From Pseudomonadales bacterium (GTDB lineage: Bacteria; Pseudomonadota; Gammaproteobacteria; Pseudomonadales; UBA5862), in NCBI GenBank assembly GCA_024234215.1, contig JACKOQ010000003.1, positions 248,001 through 312,000 on the forward strand: a stretch of 64,000 nucleotides of DNA. Reading direction: 5' to 3'. Of the stretch, positions 45,101 to 52,940 are shown in pieces. The notes below the pieces were generated by a model. That model was not told where the DNA came from. It saw nothing but the letters and a program-made list of their open reading frames with translations, and did not search any database. A program made the position numbers and the translations under genes. Each line of letters starts with the position of its first letter. Within the stretch, counting starts at the first letter, position 1.

Positions 45101-47054
45101 ACTCCTTGATCACATCGACCAGCGAGCATTTCTGAAAGTCATGCGAGACTGCCACATTGTGGGAGTACCTCGACTTGCACAGCGGCACGATCTGCGCCTG
45201 CTTGGCAGCGTTGGTGCTGCTGGTGACGATGAAGCTGGGCAGGTCTTCGGCCACCGAGACTGCAAAGGTCTTGATCTTCTGGGTGCCGCTCAAACCAGTA
45301 CGCAGATCCTTGACGGCCGCCTCGTAGGCCAGTCCGGCGATGTCATAGCCACCCTCGGCACTGGGCGCCTCGGGGCAGATGCCATCCACCTGATCGAGCG
45401 TGCCCGCCGCCATGGTTTTGGGACTGCACTCCTGATCGGTGCTGCTGCCCACACGGCCAGCCAGCACGCTGACGCCATCCAGCCCCTCCTTGGTCTGTAT
45501 CGCATTGGTGGCCGTGGCCACGGCAAATCCTGTCGGCAAGCCGCTGCTGGGCCAGTCGGCGGCATCGCGCATCGAGTCGAACGAGCCCTGTGAGGTGGAG
45601 ATCAGCAACAGCGCGCACTGGGCGCAAGGCACGGCACTGCTGCTGGGGCCGAAGTTGTAGGGGTCGCTCCAACTGGTCAGGCGGGTCAACCCTGGAACCA
45701 TGTCGTTTTCAGTGGCTGTCGGACCCTCGGTGACCAGATAGGCCGACGAGGCCGCACTGGCCCCGGCCAGATAGCGCACCGCTTCGAGGTAGATCTCGCC
45801 GAGCGGGTTGCCCCAGTCGGCGCAGGAGCCATTCTTGACATAGCTGGCAGGCACATAGTCGCCGCAGTTCTGGTAGCCACCACCGCTGCCGAGCGCGCTT
45901 GCGCTGGCCCGGCGGTAAGTCGCGATGCGCAGCTTGTCGAGCGTGCCGATCAGTTTGTCAGCGGTGATCTTGCCGGTGGTGGTGCTGACCTCACTGAGCA
46001 GACCCACCCCCTGGCGCAGCACGCCGCCGTGGCTGTTGTTGTCGTAACTGCCGGTCATCAGGCCAAAACGCATCTGGCCACGCTCGCCATAGCGTTGCAG
46101 CAGACCGATCGGCTTGAACAGGTCATCGCTGCTGTTGCTCGGCGTGTTGTTGTCGTAACGCTTGCAGCGGGCAGAGACCGGACCATCCTGACTGGCCACA
46201 CAGCGCTCGACCAGCACCTTGTAGGCATTGCTGGTGTCATTGCCAGCAGGGCGGTCGGCATCACCCGCCGAGTTGGCAGTGCCATTCCACTGACACTGCA
46301 CCACCTCGGTCGCCCCCCAGTTGGGGTAGCCGACCCGTCCTGTGGCATTGCCATAGGCCACCCGCAGCAGAGGAGGGTAGCTGCTGGTGTCGAGTGTGCC
46401 GCTCTGAGCGGTCGAAGCCGGCCACTTGGAGACATTGCACAGCGTGATGGCGCCATTGGCCGGACTGCCCTGCACCAGATCGGCCAGCGCGATGGCGCCG
46501 CTGGCAGCCCCATCATAGACCTTGGCAAAGGCATGGATGTCGGGCGGGATCAGTTCGCGCTCCAGCAGCACATTGCCACTGCTGCTGGTGGGATCGACCT
46601 GCCGTTTGCCGCCATAGAGCACGGTGCGGATCAGGTCGATGCGGGTCATGCTGGCCCAGTTGAGAAAGTTGCCACTCCAGCCATCGACAGTGCTGCATTT
46701 GTGAGTCCCACTGTTGACCTGCCCGATCGGAGAAAACTTGCCGTTGTCGTACTGATAACAGAAGTTGCTGTCGAAATAGCCGAGATACTCGATGCTGTCC
46801 TTGTAGGTGGTGTCAATCTGGCCATCGCCATCGATGTCGCTGTAGTCGGAGTAGGCCTTGCGGAACAGCTCGTGATCGCGCGACATCGCAATCAGCAGCA
46901 GCGGTGGCGTGCTGGGGGTGGTGACCGGTGGCAATGAAGTGAAACTGCTCACGGTGTCGGATGAGACCTGCGCGAACAGCCCATGGCTGAGCAGGATGCC
47001 CAGCAGCATCAGCAGGGAGCGCGCGCTGTTTCTGCTGGAGCGGTGATGTGCCAT
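42141..47054 (-). CDS. pilY1: PilY1-type pilus tip and assembly protein
   Basis: PilY1 caps type IV pili, primes their assembly with the minor pilins, and acts in adhesion and surface sensing. The 1637-residue protein is large for the family (1161 in P. aeruginosa). It has a signal peptide (about 8-29), an N-terminal calcium-loop motif DIDGDGQID (73-81) in the YFDSNFCYQYDNGKFSP region shared by non-Pseudomonas PilY1 proteins, and a long Cys-containing middle part. The C-terminal beta-propeller domain has YVGANDGMVHAFNGGFW and the Asp-rich DWDLDYLDDAVYFG near the expected calcium site. A Gly/Asn-rich run (about residues 1465-1479) interrupts the C-terminal region. The start at 47054 has GAGGA upstream; it follows pilX by 27 bases. 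Confidence 0.93.
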   Translation of the reverse strand: MAHHRSSRNSARSLLMLLGILLSHGLFAQVSSDTVSSFTSLPPVTTPSTPPLLLIAMSRDHELFRKAYSDYSDIDGDGQIDTTYKDSIEYLGYFDSNFCYQYDNGKFSPIGQVNSGTHKCSTVDGWSGNFLNWASMTRIDLIRTVLYGGKRQVDPTSSSGNVLLERELIPPDIHAFAKVYDGAASGAIALADLVQGSPANGAITLCNVSKWPASTAQSGTLDTSSYPPLLRVAYGNATGRVGYPNWGATEVVQCQWNGTANSAGDADRPAGNDTSNAYKVLVERCVASQDGPVSARCKRYDNNTPSNSSDDLFKPIGLLQRYGERGQMRFGLMTGSYDNNSHGGVLRQGVGLLSEVSTTTGKITADKLIGTLDKLRIATYRRASASALGSGGGYQNCGDYVPASYVKNGSCADWGNPLGEIYLEAVRYLAGASAASSAYLVTEGPTATENDMVPGLTRLTSWSDPYNFGPSSSAVPCAQCALLLISTSQGSFDSMRDAADWPSSGLPTGFAVATATNAIQTKEGLDGVSVLAGRVGSSTDQECSPKTMAAGTLDQVDGICPEAPSAEGGYDIAGLAYEAAVKDLRTGLSGTQKIKTFAVSVAEDLPSFIVTSSTNAAKQAQIVPLCKSRYSHNVAVSHDFQKCSLVDVIKESNPSTLPSPCTSNGSYHRFLLTWEGTAWGSDHDFDMEQRLEYCEAAGNLWVRTSVTRDQAGAEFNFGFTLVGTDPTQTVNYPAEVTISESNSVVTQPARSLLITGGGTRLQKPLWLAAKYGGFTDLDGDGTPVYKGSSSDRREWDSVDNLTGVPTPDGVPDNYYQLRNPTSLEAALTRIFASVAGSVASGTAAAVVANSSTGVGAVYQALYHPLIENGGQKITWGGTLQALFIDGKGRLREDSNGDATLDGCDVDPVVEIFFDAVNLPTGTKIRRYTGGTANCSNIGAPVVLALENLHLLWSANPLLANLSDVTTQRNYATATDAPSGGGRHLLTAIDGTLTNFDTASINSSNFTWFNVASEAEADNIVRWVRGEEGITGQRSRTIEFDASHSGLEPWRLGDIINSTPTVVGRPNANYDLLYGDASYLTFKTQYAGRRQVVYVGANDGMVHAFNGGFWDEANLAFTTSSASKTAHPLGAELWGYVPENLLPHLKWLTDPAYPHVYYMDGSPKSYDVRIFSDDATHPGGWGTILVVGMRLGGGAITVDTANNGLGAPNNSDDRTLRSAYVVLDVTDPEQPPALIAEISHANLGLTTSQPTLVKRVTLGVTPSYQWELVFGSGPTVLTDVTSTQNARLYRYDLVNRAFVSGFAPLDLGVGNSFVGDPSSVDWDLDYLDDAVYFGIASGTGSSMSGRVSRLRLSDNQIYPLLNGAQPVVAAPMTSIDGNGSRWIHVGSGKLLSTTDRSNAQSQALYGIKEPYDSSTSTWTWGTVSASDLLDSNSVRVFTDGSVTGVDANGNAAAIRTVGGTTLTYTVNGGNGGNGGGGGGGSTITTFAQLKEVEKTLPGWQKSLPANGSDPSTRVLHAGARIADIVLFSDHQPSLAASCDIGSSHLHVLHHQTGTALTYAPIGSTTTVLNNSKPMSLSSLDLGPGIASMPVIHQGAGDDGITVITQQSTGSLTGSDVNLQPALRARQSWLELDPAEVFK
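42618..42660. repeat. Short tandem repeat inside pilY1 encoding a Gly/Asn-rich run
   Basis: The 9-base unit CCACCGTTG occurs three times in a row, next to a run of CCACCACCG triplets. The encoded run is NGG repeats followed by seven glycines. Because the unit is a multiple of three, slippage would change linker length without breaking the frame. Confidence 0.8.
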
Positions 47055-47081
47055 GGCGGATTCCTCTTGCGTCAACATCTA

Positions 47082-47717
47082 CTACAAGGGTTTTTTATAG
47101 GTGCTCTGCAACACGACCCGGGTTGCAGAGGTGCCACCGATGCCGACCGCAGTGACGCGAAAGACATCCGGGCAGATGTCGGACACCATCACGCTGGGGC
47201 AGGTGGTGATGTCGTTGGGCGGTTCGATGGAGTTGCCGACCAGTTCGATGATGTACATCGCCTGGGCATTGACTTCACTGAAGGCCGAGGTGGTGTAGCT
47301 GCGGTGGCGATTGGCCGTGCTCCAGACATTGCGGCTGCCGGTGCAGCCCGGAATGTCGACCCAGCGCTCCTCCAGGCTGTTGGCGCTGCAACTGCTGACA
47401 CCAATGCTGGCCGCATAGTTGGCATCCAGCTTCTTCGACTTGCAGAAGCCGTTGGTGCAGTTGTCATTGACCCGCGTCTGCCAACTGTTGGTCTGCACGA
47501 TCAAGCGCTCACCTTCGCGCAAGGCGGCCTCGGCCGCCTGAAAGGCGATCTGCCGATCACGCTCGTTGCCGGCCATCTTCTCTTCGACGGCATTGCCGCC
47601 CATGATCGACAGTCCCAGCAGTGTCATCAGCAGCAATACGATCAGTCCCACGACCAGTATCGCGCCCCGCTGCCGATTGCCGCCTCGATGTATCGCCATG
47701 CCGTTCGATCGCTTCAT
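47082..47717 (-). CDS. pilX: Minor pilin PilX
   Basis: PilX is a minor (pseudo)pilin that primes type IV pilus assembly with PilV, PilW and PilY1. The 211-residue protein has a basic leader, a RGAILVVGLIVLLLMTLLGLS hydrophobic helix (about 18-38) and the PilX-family NAVEEKMAGNERDRQIAFQAAEAALREGE segment (43-71). A C-terminal globular part with at least six cysteines follows. The start may be 47717 or the ATG at 47699. It lies between pilW and pilY1. Confidence 0.9.
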   Translation of the reverse strand: MKRSNGMAIHRGGNRQRGAILVVGLIVLLLMTLLGLSIMGGNAVEEKMAGNERDRQIAFQAAEAALREGERLIVQTNSWQTRVNDNCTNGFCKSKKLDANYAASIGVSSCSANSLEERWVDIPGCTGSRNVWSTANRHRSYTTSAFSEVNAQAMYIIELVGNSIEPPNDITTCPSVMVSDICPDVFRVTAVGIGGTSATRVVLQSTYKKPL

Positions 47718-47736
47718 CTTTGGTTCGCCCCTGAAA

Positions 47737-48855
47737 TCACATCTGCCCGCGGTTGCGCAGCTTGACCGTCGTGGTCAGTACCGAGCGGTTGCGCCCATCG
47801 TTGGGGGTGGTGAGGGTGGTGCCCAACAGGTCATAACTGGAAATCACGCTGTCTTTATCGACCTTGGCGAAGGAGCGCAGCAGCAGTCCGAGCCGGATGG
47901 TGCGCACCCGGTCGGCATTGCCGCCCAGCGCCGCTGCGGTCACATACTGTTCCGGCACATCGTCGCCATTCAGATCGATGCCATAGAGCAGTTGCATGTT
48001 CTCGACCCCCTCCACCAGCGCCACCGGCGTGCCGGCACTGCCCATGTCATAGGAGATCTGGTAGAGCGCCGGCTCACCGCCAGCGCTGATGCCGATGTAG
48101 AAAACCGTCACCGCCACCGTGTAGATTTCGGCATCGGACTCATAGCGGTGGCTGAAATTGTAGTGGCCGGGGTTGACGTTGCCTGGGCCCGGATTGCTGT
48201 TGCTGGCGCCGCGGGTGACGTTGTGGGCATTGGCGTTCGCCCGATTCTGGAACACATCGGCGCCACTGCAATCGGAGATCATCAGGATGGTGCCCGCTGC
48301 AATGCCGCTGGCAGCCGTCAGGTTGACGGTGTTGGCGTTGGCCGGGGTGTTGCCCGATGCGGTGACGCCGGCCTTGGCCGAAGCGCGCTTCAGCACCAGC
48401 ACATCGGTGCCCGGCACCACCTTGTTCTGCAGGCCAGCGGCAAGATCAGCCAAGGCCGGATCATCCCAGGATGACAATGCAACCCCTGTCGGATTGGTGC
48501 TGTTCATTGCATAGCTGTTGCCCACGGCAGTGCCGGTAAACTCCCATCCGGTAGCCACCTCACTCAGATCAAACAGAGAATTGCTGTAGCCAGTGCCCGC
48601 CGGATTCAGCAGGTTGTTGATGACGGGTGAGCAGCCCGCATAACCGGCCAGGCGAATCTCCCGGCTCAGCGTCTGCACGGCAAACCGGCCATTCTCCTGC
48701 AGACGCGACAGCTCATCCTGCCACTGGTAGCTCTTTTTGCTGCCGACCAGCACATTGACCAGCCCGCTCAACAGCAGCAGGCCGATCACCATTGCTACCA
48801 TCAATTCGATCAGGGTAACCCCGGACTGCCTGCTTGAATGGGTGTGCCTTTTCAT
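47737..48855 (-). CDS. pilW: Minor pilin PilW
   Basis: PilW is a large minor pilin of the tip-priming complex. The 372-residue protein begins with a type IV prepilin leader and helix (RQSGVTLIELMVAMVIGLLLLSGLVNVLVGS), with cleavage expected after the glycine and E at +5. It then has YQWQDELSRLQENGRFAVQTLSREIRLAGYAGC, typical of PilW. The ATG at 48855 has GAGG nine bases upstream; a GTG start at 48870 is the other option. It follows pilV by 11 bases. Confidence 0.9.
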   Translation of the reverse strand: MKRHTHSSRQSGVTLIELMVAMVIGLLLLSGLVNVLVGSKKSYQWQDELSRLQENGRFAVQTLSREIRLAGYAGCSPVINNLLNPAGTGYSNSLFDLSEVATGWEFTGTAVGNSYAMNSTNPTGVALSSWDDPALADLAAGLQNKVVPGTDVLVLKRASAKAGVTASGNTPANANTVNLTAASGIAAGTILMISDCSGADVFQNRANANAHNVTRGASNSNPGPGNVNPGHYNFSHRYESDAEIYTVAVTVFYIGISAGGEPALYQISYDMGSAGTPVALVEGVENMQLLYGIDLNGDDVPEQYVTAAALGGNADRVRTIRLGLLLRSFAKVDKDSVISSYDLLGTTLTTPNDGRNRSVLTTTVKLRNRGQM

Positions 48856-48866
48856 CGTTGCCGGCC

Positions 48867-49343
48867 TCACAGTTCTGAGCGGATCACGTAACTGATCGGC
48901 GTGCCGGTGCCGCGGCTCTCATCCCACTGCACGGTGACGACATAGACCGGATTGGGGCCCGGATTGACCACGGCAATGCCAGCCTTGCCGGCCGGCAGTT
49001 GCGACTCGATGGTCGACTTCCACTGCCGCAGGTCATTGTTGGCCACCGCCTGGGCCGAGCCGCATGCGCCGCTGCAGGCGGCATAGGTCGTGGAGGCATC
49101 GGTCAGATCAGTCAGGTAGATGTTGTTCGCCAACGCTTCATCCCGGTTGGCCCGGATGCGGTCGAGGATGTCCATCGCCATGTTGTTGGCGCGGGCACGC
49201 TGCCAGCTCTCGGAGTTGATGCGCATGCCGGTCGAGTGCAGCCCGGCCATGCCGAGCAGACCGATCGAGAAGATCACCAGCGCCACCAGCCCCTCGATCA
49301 GGCTGAAGCCTGCCTCTTTTGCGTGTGATGCACCTTTTTTCAT
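48867..49343 (-). CDS. pilV: Minor pilin PilV
   Basis: PilV is a small minor pilin. The 158-residue protein has a short leader and the prepilin motif KEAGFSLIEGLVALVIFSIGLLGMAGL, followed by RINSESWQRARANNMAMDILDRIRANRDEA, the PilV-specific continuation. The ATG at 49343 gives a short leader; ATGs at 49367 and 49361 would lengthen it and overlap fimT. It follows fimT by 14 bases. Confidence 0.9.
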   Translation of the reverse strand: MKKGASHAKEAGFSLIEGLVALVIFSIGLLGMAGLHSTGMRINSESWQRARANNMAMDILDRIRANRDEALANNIYLTDLTDASTTYAACSGACGSAQAVANNDLRQWKSTIESQLPAGKAGIAVVNPGPNPVYVVTVQWDESRGTGTPISYVIRSEL

Positions 49344-49357
49344 CTGCCACCGCCCCC

Positions 49358-49924
49358 TCATGGACATGACAACGCTGCTGAAAAACCCTCTTGCACACCG
49401 TCACCGTTGGTGTCTCGCGATCTGCGGGTCAGGCCCGAACTTTCGACGACGATGCCCCGGGCCTTGCTGACCACCTTGTCGGCGGCACAGTAGGTCCAAG
49501 TCGCGTTCTGATTGGAGAAGCCACTGCTCTTGAACTGGATGGCGTTGTTCGAGACCGATCCGCTCATCGCCAGACTGTTGCGGCCATTCACGGCCCGGCC
49601 GACGCGCAGGATCTCCTCGCCATTGTTGAGCGCGCTGTTGGAGTTGTTGTCGACGAACAGCAACCAGCCACTGCTCCAGGCCGTGCTGCAACTCTGCTGG
49701 TCACTGCTGGCACAGAGGGTGACCGTCTTGCCGCGCTTGACCGCCTCACTGCGTGCCAGATTGAGCGCCGACTGCAACTCGCTCTGCGCGGCGTCGATGC
49801 TGTTGCGTGAGACACTCGAATCGAAACTGGGGATGGCAATGGTGGCCATCAGCGCGATGGCCACCATCAGGATCACCAGCTCGATCAGGGTAAAACCGCC
49901 GTGAAGTCGCTTGTTCGGATGCAT
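49358..49924 (-). CDS. fimT: Minor pilin FimT/FimU (GspH family)
   Basis: This 188-residue protein starts with a type IV prepilin leader (HPNKRLHGGFTLIELVILMVAIALMATIAIPSF) and continues as a GspH-type pseudopilin (AAQSELQSALNLARSEAVKRGKTVTLCAS, GWLLFVDNN). It heads the operon fimT-pilV-pilW-pilX-pilY1. The ATG at 49924 is right for a short leader. The 271 bases upstream (49925-50195), divergent from the next gene, include the inverted repeat GATCAG/CTGATC (49928-49952) near the ribosome-binding region and otherwise nothing I can name. Confidence 0.88.
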   Translation of the reverse strand: MHPNKRLHGGFTLIELVILMVAIALMATIAIPSFDSSVSRNSIDAAQSELQSALNLARSEAVKRGKTVTLCASSDQQSCSTAWSSGWLLFVDNNSNSALNNGEEILRVGRAVNGRNSLAMSGSVSNNAIQFKSSGFSNQNATWTYCAADKVVSKARGIVVESSGLTRRSRDTNGDGVQEGFSAALSCP

Positions 49925-50195
49925 GGTCAGATCAGCAATGATGAATGTCTGATCAAAAGATAGACGCGCATCGACGCTGTGCCGGCAAAGAGCGATGAAA
50001 GGCAGCACGCGGCGGACGAACGGCGATCCGGCGGCTTCGGCTGACGCAGACCGTGATTCGGATCACACTCCGCCGTCGTGCCGAACAGCAGCGCTGTTCA
50101 AACCGCACGACTGGTCGTTGGCCACCGCAGGCTGTTCACGACCCGACCGACGCGTGACAATGGCGCTTCGAACCTTCGCACACGGACCGGAATCA

Positions 50196-51185
50196 ATGAA
50201 CGAAATCAATGCATTGACGCACTCCTCCACCGAGCAGGCCCCCTGGCTGTTCGACTGGCTGCTGATCCATGGCCCATCCAGCGACACTCCGTACGACTGG
50301 CCGGTCAGCATGGAATCGTGGTGGGCACACTATCTGCGCATCGCGACGCTGTTTCCCGCCCGAGCACTCACCCCGATCGACCGCGCCATCATCGGCGGCG
50401 CACTGGCCGGCCGGGTGGCCCATGCCTTCTGCAGCGGCTATCACAATGCGTTGCAGCAACTCTTTCCGGGACTCGATGATCAACGCCGCGCCGCGCTGCT
50501 GGTCACCGAACGTGGCGGCAAGAGCCCGCGCGACATCGCCACCACCCTGACCGCCAATCAGGATCACTGGTTGCTCGATGGCGAGAAGAGCTATGTCTCC
50601 GGCGGCACTGCCGCCCAGCAACTGCTGGTGCTGGCAGCCAGCGGCGAGACGGCCGACGGCCGACGACAGCTCAAGGTCGTGCGGCTGTCGAGCCAGCAGG
50701 CCGGCGTCACCATCGAGGATCTGCCGGCCGCCGCCTGGATGCCGGAGTTCAGACATGGCCATGCCCGCCTGCAGCAGGTCGTGGTGCGCGCGGAGGATCT
50801 CCTGCCGGGCGATGGCTTCGCCGACTACACGCGCCCGTTCGCCACCCTCGAATCGAGCTTCATCTTCGCGGCACTCGCCAGCCATCTGTTTCGCCTTGCC
50901 ACCGTCCACCGCTGGCCGCTGGCGCAGCGCCAGTCGCTGCTGTTCCTGATCATGGCCTACCGCAGCATCAGCGACCTCGATCCACGCCAGCCTGCGACCG
51001 AAATCCTGCTGCAGGGCTGCCATGACCAGGCCGTCGCCATCATCGAACAGTGTGCGCCCTGCCTCGGCCAACTGCCCGGCGAACTGTCAGCGGCCTGGCA
51101 GCGCGACAGTGGCATTCTGCGGATGGCCAAGGGCACCCTGCAGCGCTCGACCAAGGCCTGGGAGAGATTCGGCCACTCATCATGA
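50196..51185 (+). CDS. Acyl-CoA dehydrogenase-like protein, short
   Basis: This 329-residue protein has the FAD/substrate-binding middle region of acyl-CoA dehydrogenases: LLVTERGGKSPRDIATTLTANQDHWLLDGEKSYVSGGTAAQQLLVLA (about 99-145) corresponds to the TEPxxGSD...W.L.G.K.yIsnG block. The C-terminal helical domain is shorter than in true dehydrogenases (about 380 residues), and I cannot find the usual catalytic glutamate loop. It could be an FMN- or FAD-dependent monooxygenase-type or non-catalytic relative. It stands alone between the pilus operon and a cytochrome c gene. Confidence 0.65.
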   Translation: MNEINALTHSSTEQAPWLFDWLLIHGPSSDTPYDWPVSMESWWAHYLRIATLFPARALTPIDRAIIGGALAGRVAHAFCSGYHNALQQLFPGLDDQRRAALLVTERGGKSPRDIATTLTANQDHWLLDGEKSYVSGGTAAQQLLVLAASGETADGRRQLKVVRLSSQQAGVTIEDLPAAAWMPEFRHGHARLQQVVVRAEDLLPGDGFADYTRPFATLESSFIFAALASHLFRLATVHRWPLAQRQSLLFLIMAYRSISDLDPRQPATEILLQGCHDQAVAIIEQCAPCLGQLPGELSAAWQRDSGILRMAKGTLQRSTKAWERFGHSS

Positions 51186-51244
51186 ACCGTCGGACGCAAG
51201 CGAATGAGCGCTTGCTTTCGATCGACGTTTTAATAACAATTCCA

Positions 51245-51269
51245 AGCACCCACAGAGAAACTGGGTGCT
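51245..51269. terminator. Hairpin downstream of the acyl-CoA dehydrogenase-like gene
   Basis: AGCACCCA and TGGGTGCT form a perfect 8-bp stem with a 9-base loop, 60 bases past the stop. There is no T tract. The surrounding 168-base gap is locally AT-richer and probably also holds the promoter of the cytochrome gene. Confidence 0.4.
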
Positions 51270-51353
51270 CTGACTTGCAGTGATGATAGGGAATTGTCCC
51301 AGCCGGACAGCACGACCGATGGACTGTCCGGCATCAACCCCGAGGAGACCATA

Positions 51354-51764
51354 ATGCATAAGATCGTCCCCCGCGCTTTCACCGCTCTGCTGACCTGTTC
51401 TGCCTTGATGGCAGGTCAGGCCGCCCTGGCAGCCGAGCCCCCCCGCGACTACGTCAACAACTGCGCGGTGTGCCACGGCATGGCCGGCAAGGGCGACGGG
51501 CAACTGGCCGCCAACCTGACGCCGAAACCGACCGATCTGACCCAGATCAGCAAGAACAATGGCGGCAAATTCCCCTACTGGCGCATTCGCCAGTCGATCG
51601 ATGGCCGCATCGCCGAAGGGGCGAACATCCGTGGCCATGGTCCCAAGGACATGCCGGTCTGGGGACAGGTGTTCTACTACGACTCGCACGAGAGCGAAAC
51701 CGTCGCCAAGGCGAGGATGTTGAACGTCATCGACTACATCATCTCCATCCAGTCGGTTCAGTAA
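51354..51764 (+). CDS. Periplasmic c-type cytochrome, monoheme
   Basis: This 136-residue protein has a Sec signal (1-27, ending AALAAE) and a single CAVCH heme site (C37, C40, H41). The likely axial ligand is M100 in GPKDMPVWG, the usual class I pattern. It probably carries electrons in the periplasm; the partner is unknown. GAGGAGACC precedes the ATG at 51354; an upstream in-frame extension (from 51294) lacks a signal. It stands alone and ends at a strong hairpin. Confidence 0.88.
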   Translation: MHKIVPRAFTALLTCSALMAGQAALAAEPPRDYVNNCAVCHGMAGKGDGQLAANLTPKPTDLTQISKNNGGKFPYWRIRQSIDGRIAEGANIRGHGPKDMPVWGQVFYYDSHESETVAKARMLNVIDYIISIQSVQ

Positions 51765-51775
51765 TCACCTGTGGT

Positions 51776-51814
51776 GAGAGGGCGCATGATGGGGCTCTCA
51801 TCATGCGCCCTCTC
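51776..51814 (+). terminator. Strong 16-bp hairpin after the cytochrome c gene
   Basis: GAGAGGGCGCATGATG and its exact reverse complement flank a 7-base loop, 12 bases past the cytochrome stop. The stem is perfect and long, but no T tract follows, so termination would need other factors; mRNA 3'-end protection is equally likely. The rest of the 225-base gap to aguB shows nothing clear. Confidence 0.6.
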
Positions 51815-51989
51815 CTGCAAGAGCTGCCTCGTCTTTCGCTGTCCGCTCCCAATGGCCGTCAACCGGCCCCTCATCCTGCGACGACACTGCTGATCCACCT
51901 GCTGTTCTGGCACAGAAGATGGATGCGCGTTTACCATGCGCGCGATCGTCCCGACCATCCCTTTGTCGATGAAGCGTCCAGGAACCGCC

Positions 51990-52901
51990 ATGACCCCATT
52001 ACAGGTTGCGCTGGTACAACGTGCCTGCCAGCAGGATGCCGCCACCAATCTGCACGCCATCCGGACCTTGCTGGAGCCGCTGCGCGGCGAGAAGATCGAT
52101 CTGCTGGTGCTGCCGGAGCTGCACAATGGCCCCTACTTCTGCGTCAGCGAAGAGGCCGCCCAGTTCGAGCGGGCCGAACCGATTCCCGGACCCTCGACCA
52201 CGGCGCTGGGTCAACTGGCGCGCGAACTGAACGCAGTCGTCATCGGCTCACTGTTCGAGCGGCGCGCGGCCGGTCTCTACCACAACAGTGCCGTGGTGCT
52301 GGAGCGCGACGGCAGCCTGGCTGGCTGCTACCGCAAGATGCACATCCCCGATGACCCCGGCTATTACGAAAAGTACTACTTCACCCCCGGTGATCTGCCC
52401 CACAACAGGCCGGAGCAGGCCTTTCGGCCGATCCAGACCAGCGCCGGCCTGCTCGGCGTCATGGTCTGCTGGGATCAGTGGTACCCTGAGGCAGCACGGC
52501 TGATGGCGCTGGCCGGCGCCGAGTTGCTGATCTACCCCACCGCGATTGGCTGGGACCCCGACGACAGTACCGATGAGCAACGGCGGCAGCGCGATGCCTG
52601 GATCACCGTGCAGCGTGGCCATGCGATTGCCAATGGTTTGCCGCTGGTCGCGGTGAACCGCGTCGGCCATGAGGTCGACCCCAGCGGTGCCACGGCCGGA
52701 TCACGCTTCTGGGGTTCGAGTTTCGCCTGCGGACCACAAGGCGAGCTGCTGTGGCAGGCGGGCAGTGATGAGACCGAAATCAAGCTGATCGGCATCGACT
52801 TCGGTCGCAGCGAACAGGTACGCCGCTCTTGGCCCTTTCTGCGTGACCGCCGCATCGACGGCTATGGCGACCTCGTCCGGCGCTGGCGTGATCCGCAGTA
52901 G
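51990..52901 (+). CDS. aguB: N-carbamoylputrescine amidase
   Basis: AguB hydrolyses N-carbamoylputrescine to putrescine, the last step of the agmatine route to polyamines. The 303-residue nitrilase-fold protein has the catalytic triad E43 (LPELHNG), K116 (YRKMHIPDDPGYYEKYYF) and C160 (GVMVCWDQWYPE). AIGWDPDD and GSSFACGPQGE are typical of carbamoylputrescine amidases. AGGA precedes the ATG at 51990. Its usual partner aguA (agmatine deiminase) is not next to it here. Confidence 0.93.
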   Translation: MTPLQVALVQRACQQDAATNLHAIRTLLEPLRGEKIDLLVLPELHNGPYFCVSEEAAQFERAEPIPGPSTTALGQLARELNAVVIGSLFERRAAGLYHNSAVVLERDGSLAGCYRKMHIPDDPGYYEKYYFTPGDLPHNRPEQAFRPIQTSAGLLGVMVCWDQWYPEAARLMALAGAELLIYPTAIGWDPDDSTDEQRRQRDAWITVQRGHAIANGLPLVAVNRVGHEVDPSGATAGSRFWGSSFACGPQGELLWQAGSDETEIKLIGIDFGRSEQVRRSWPFLRDRRIDGYGDLVRRWRDPQ

Positions 52902-52940
52902 TGTGCAGCCCGCCTCCACCTTCGTCATCGAGAGCCCCCC

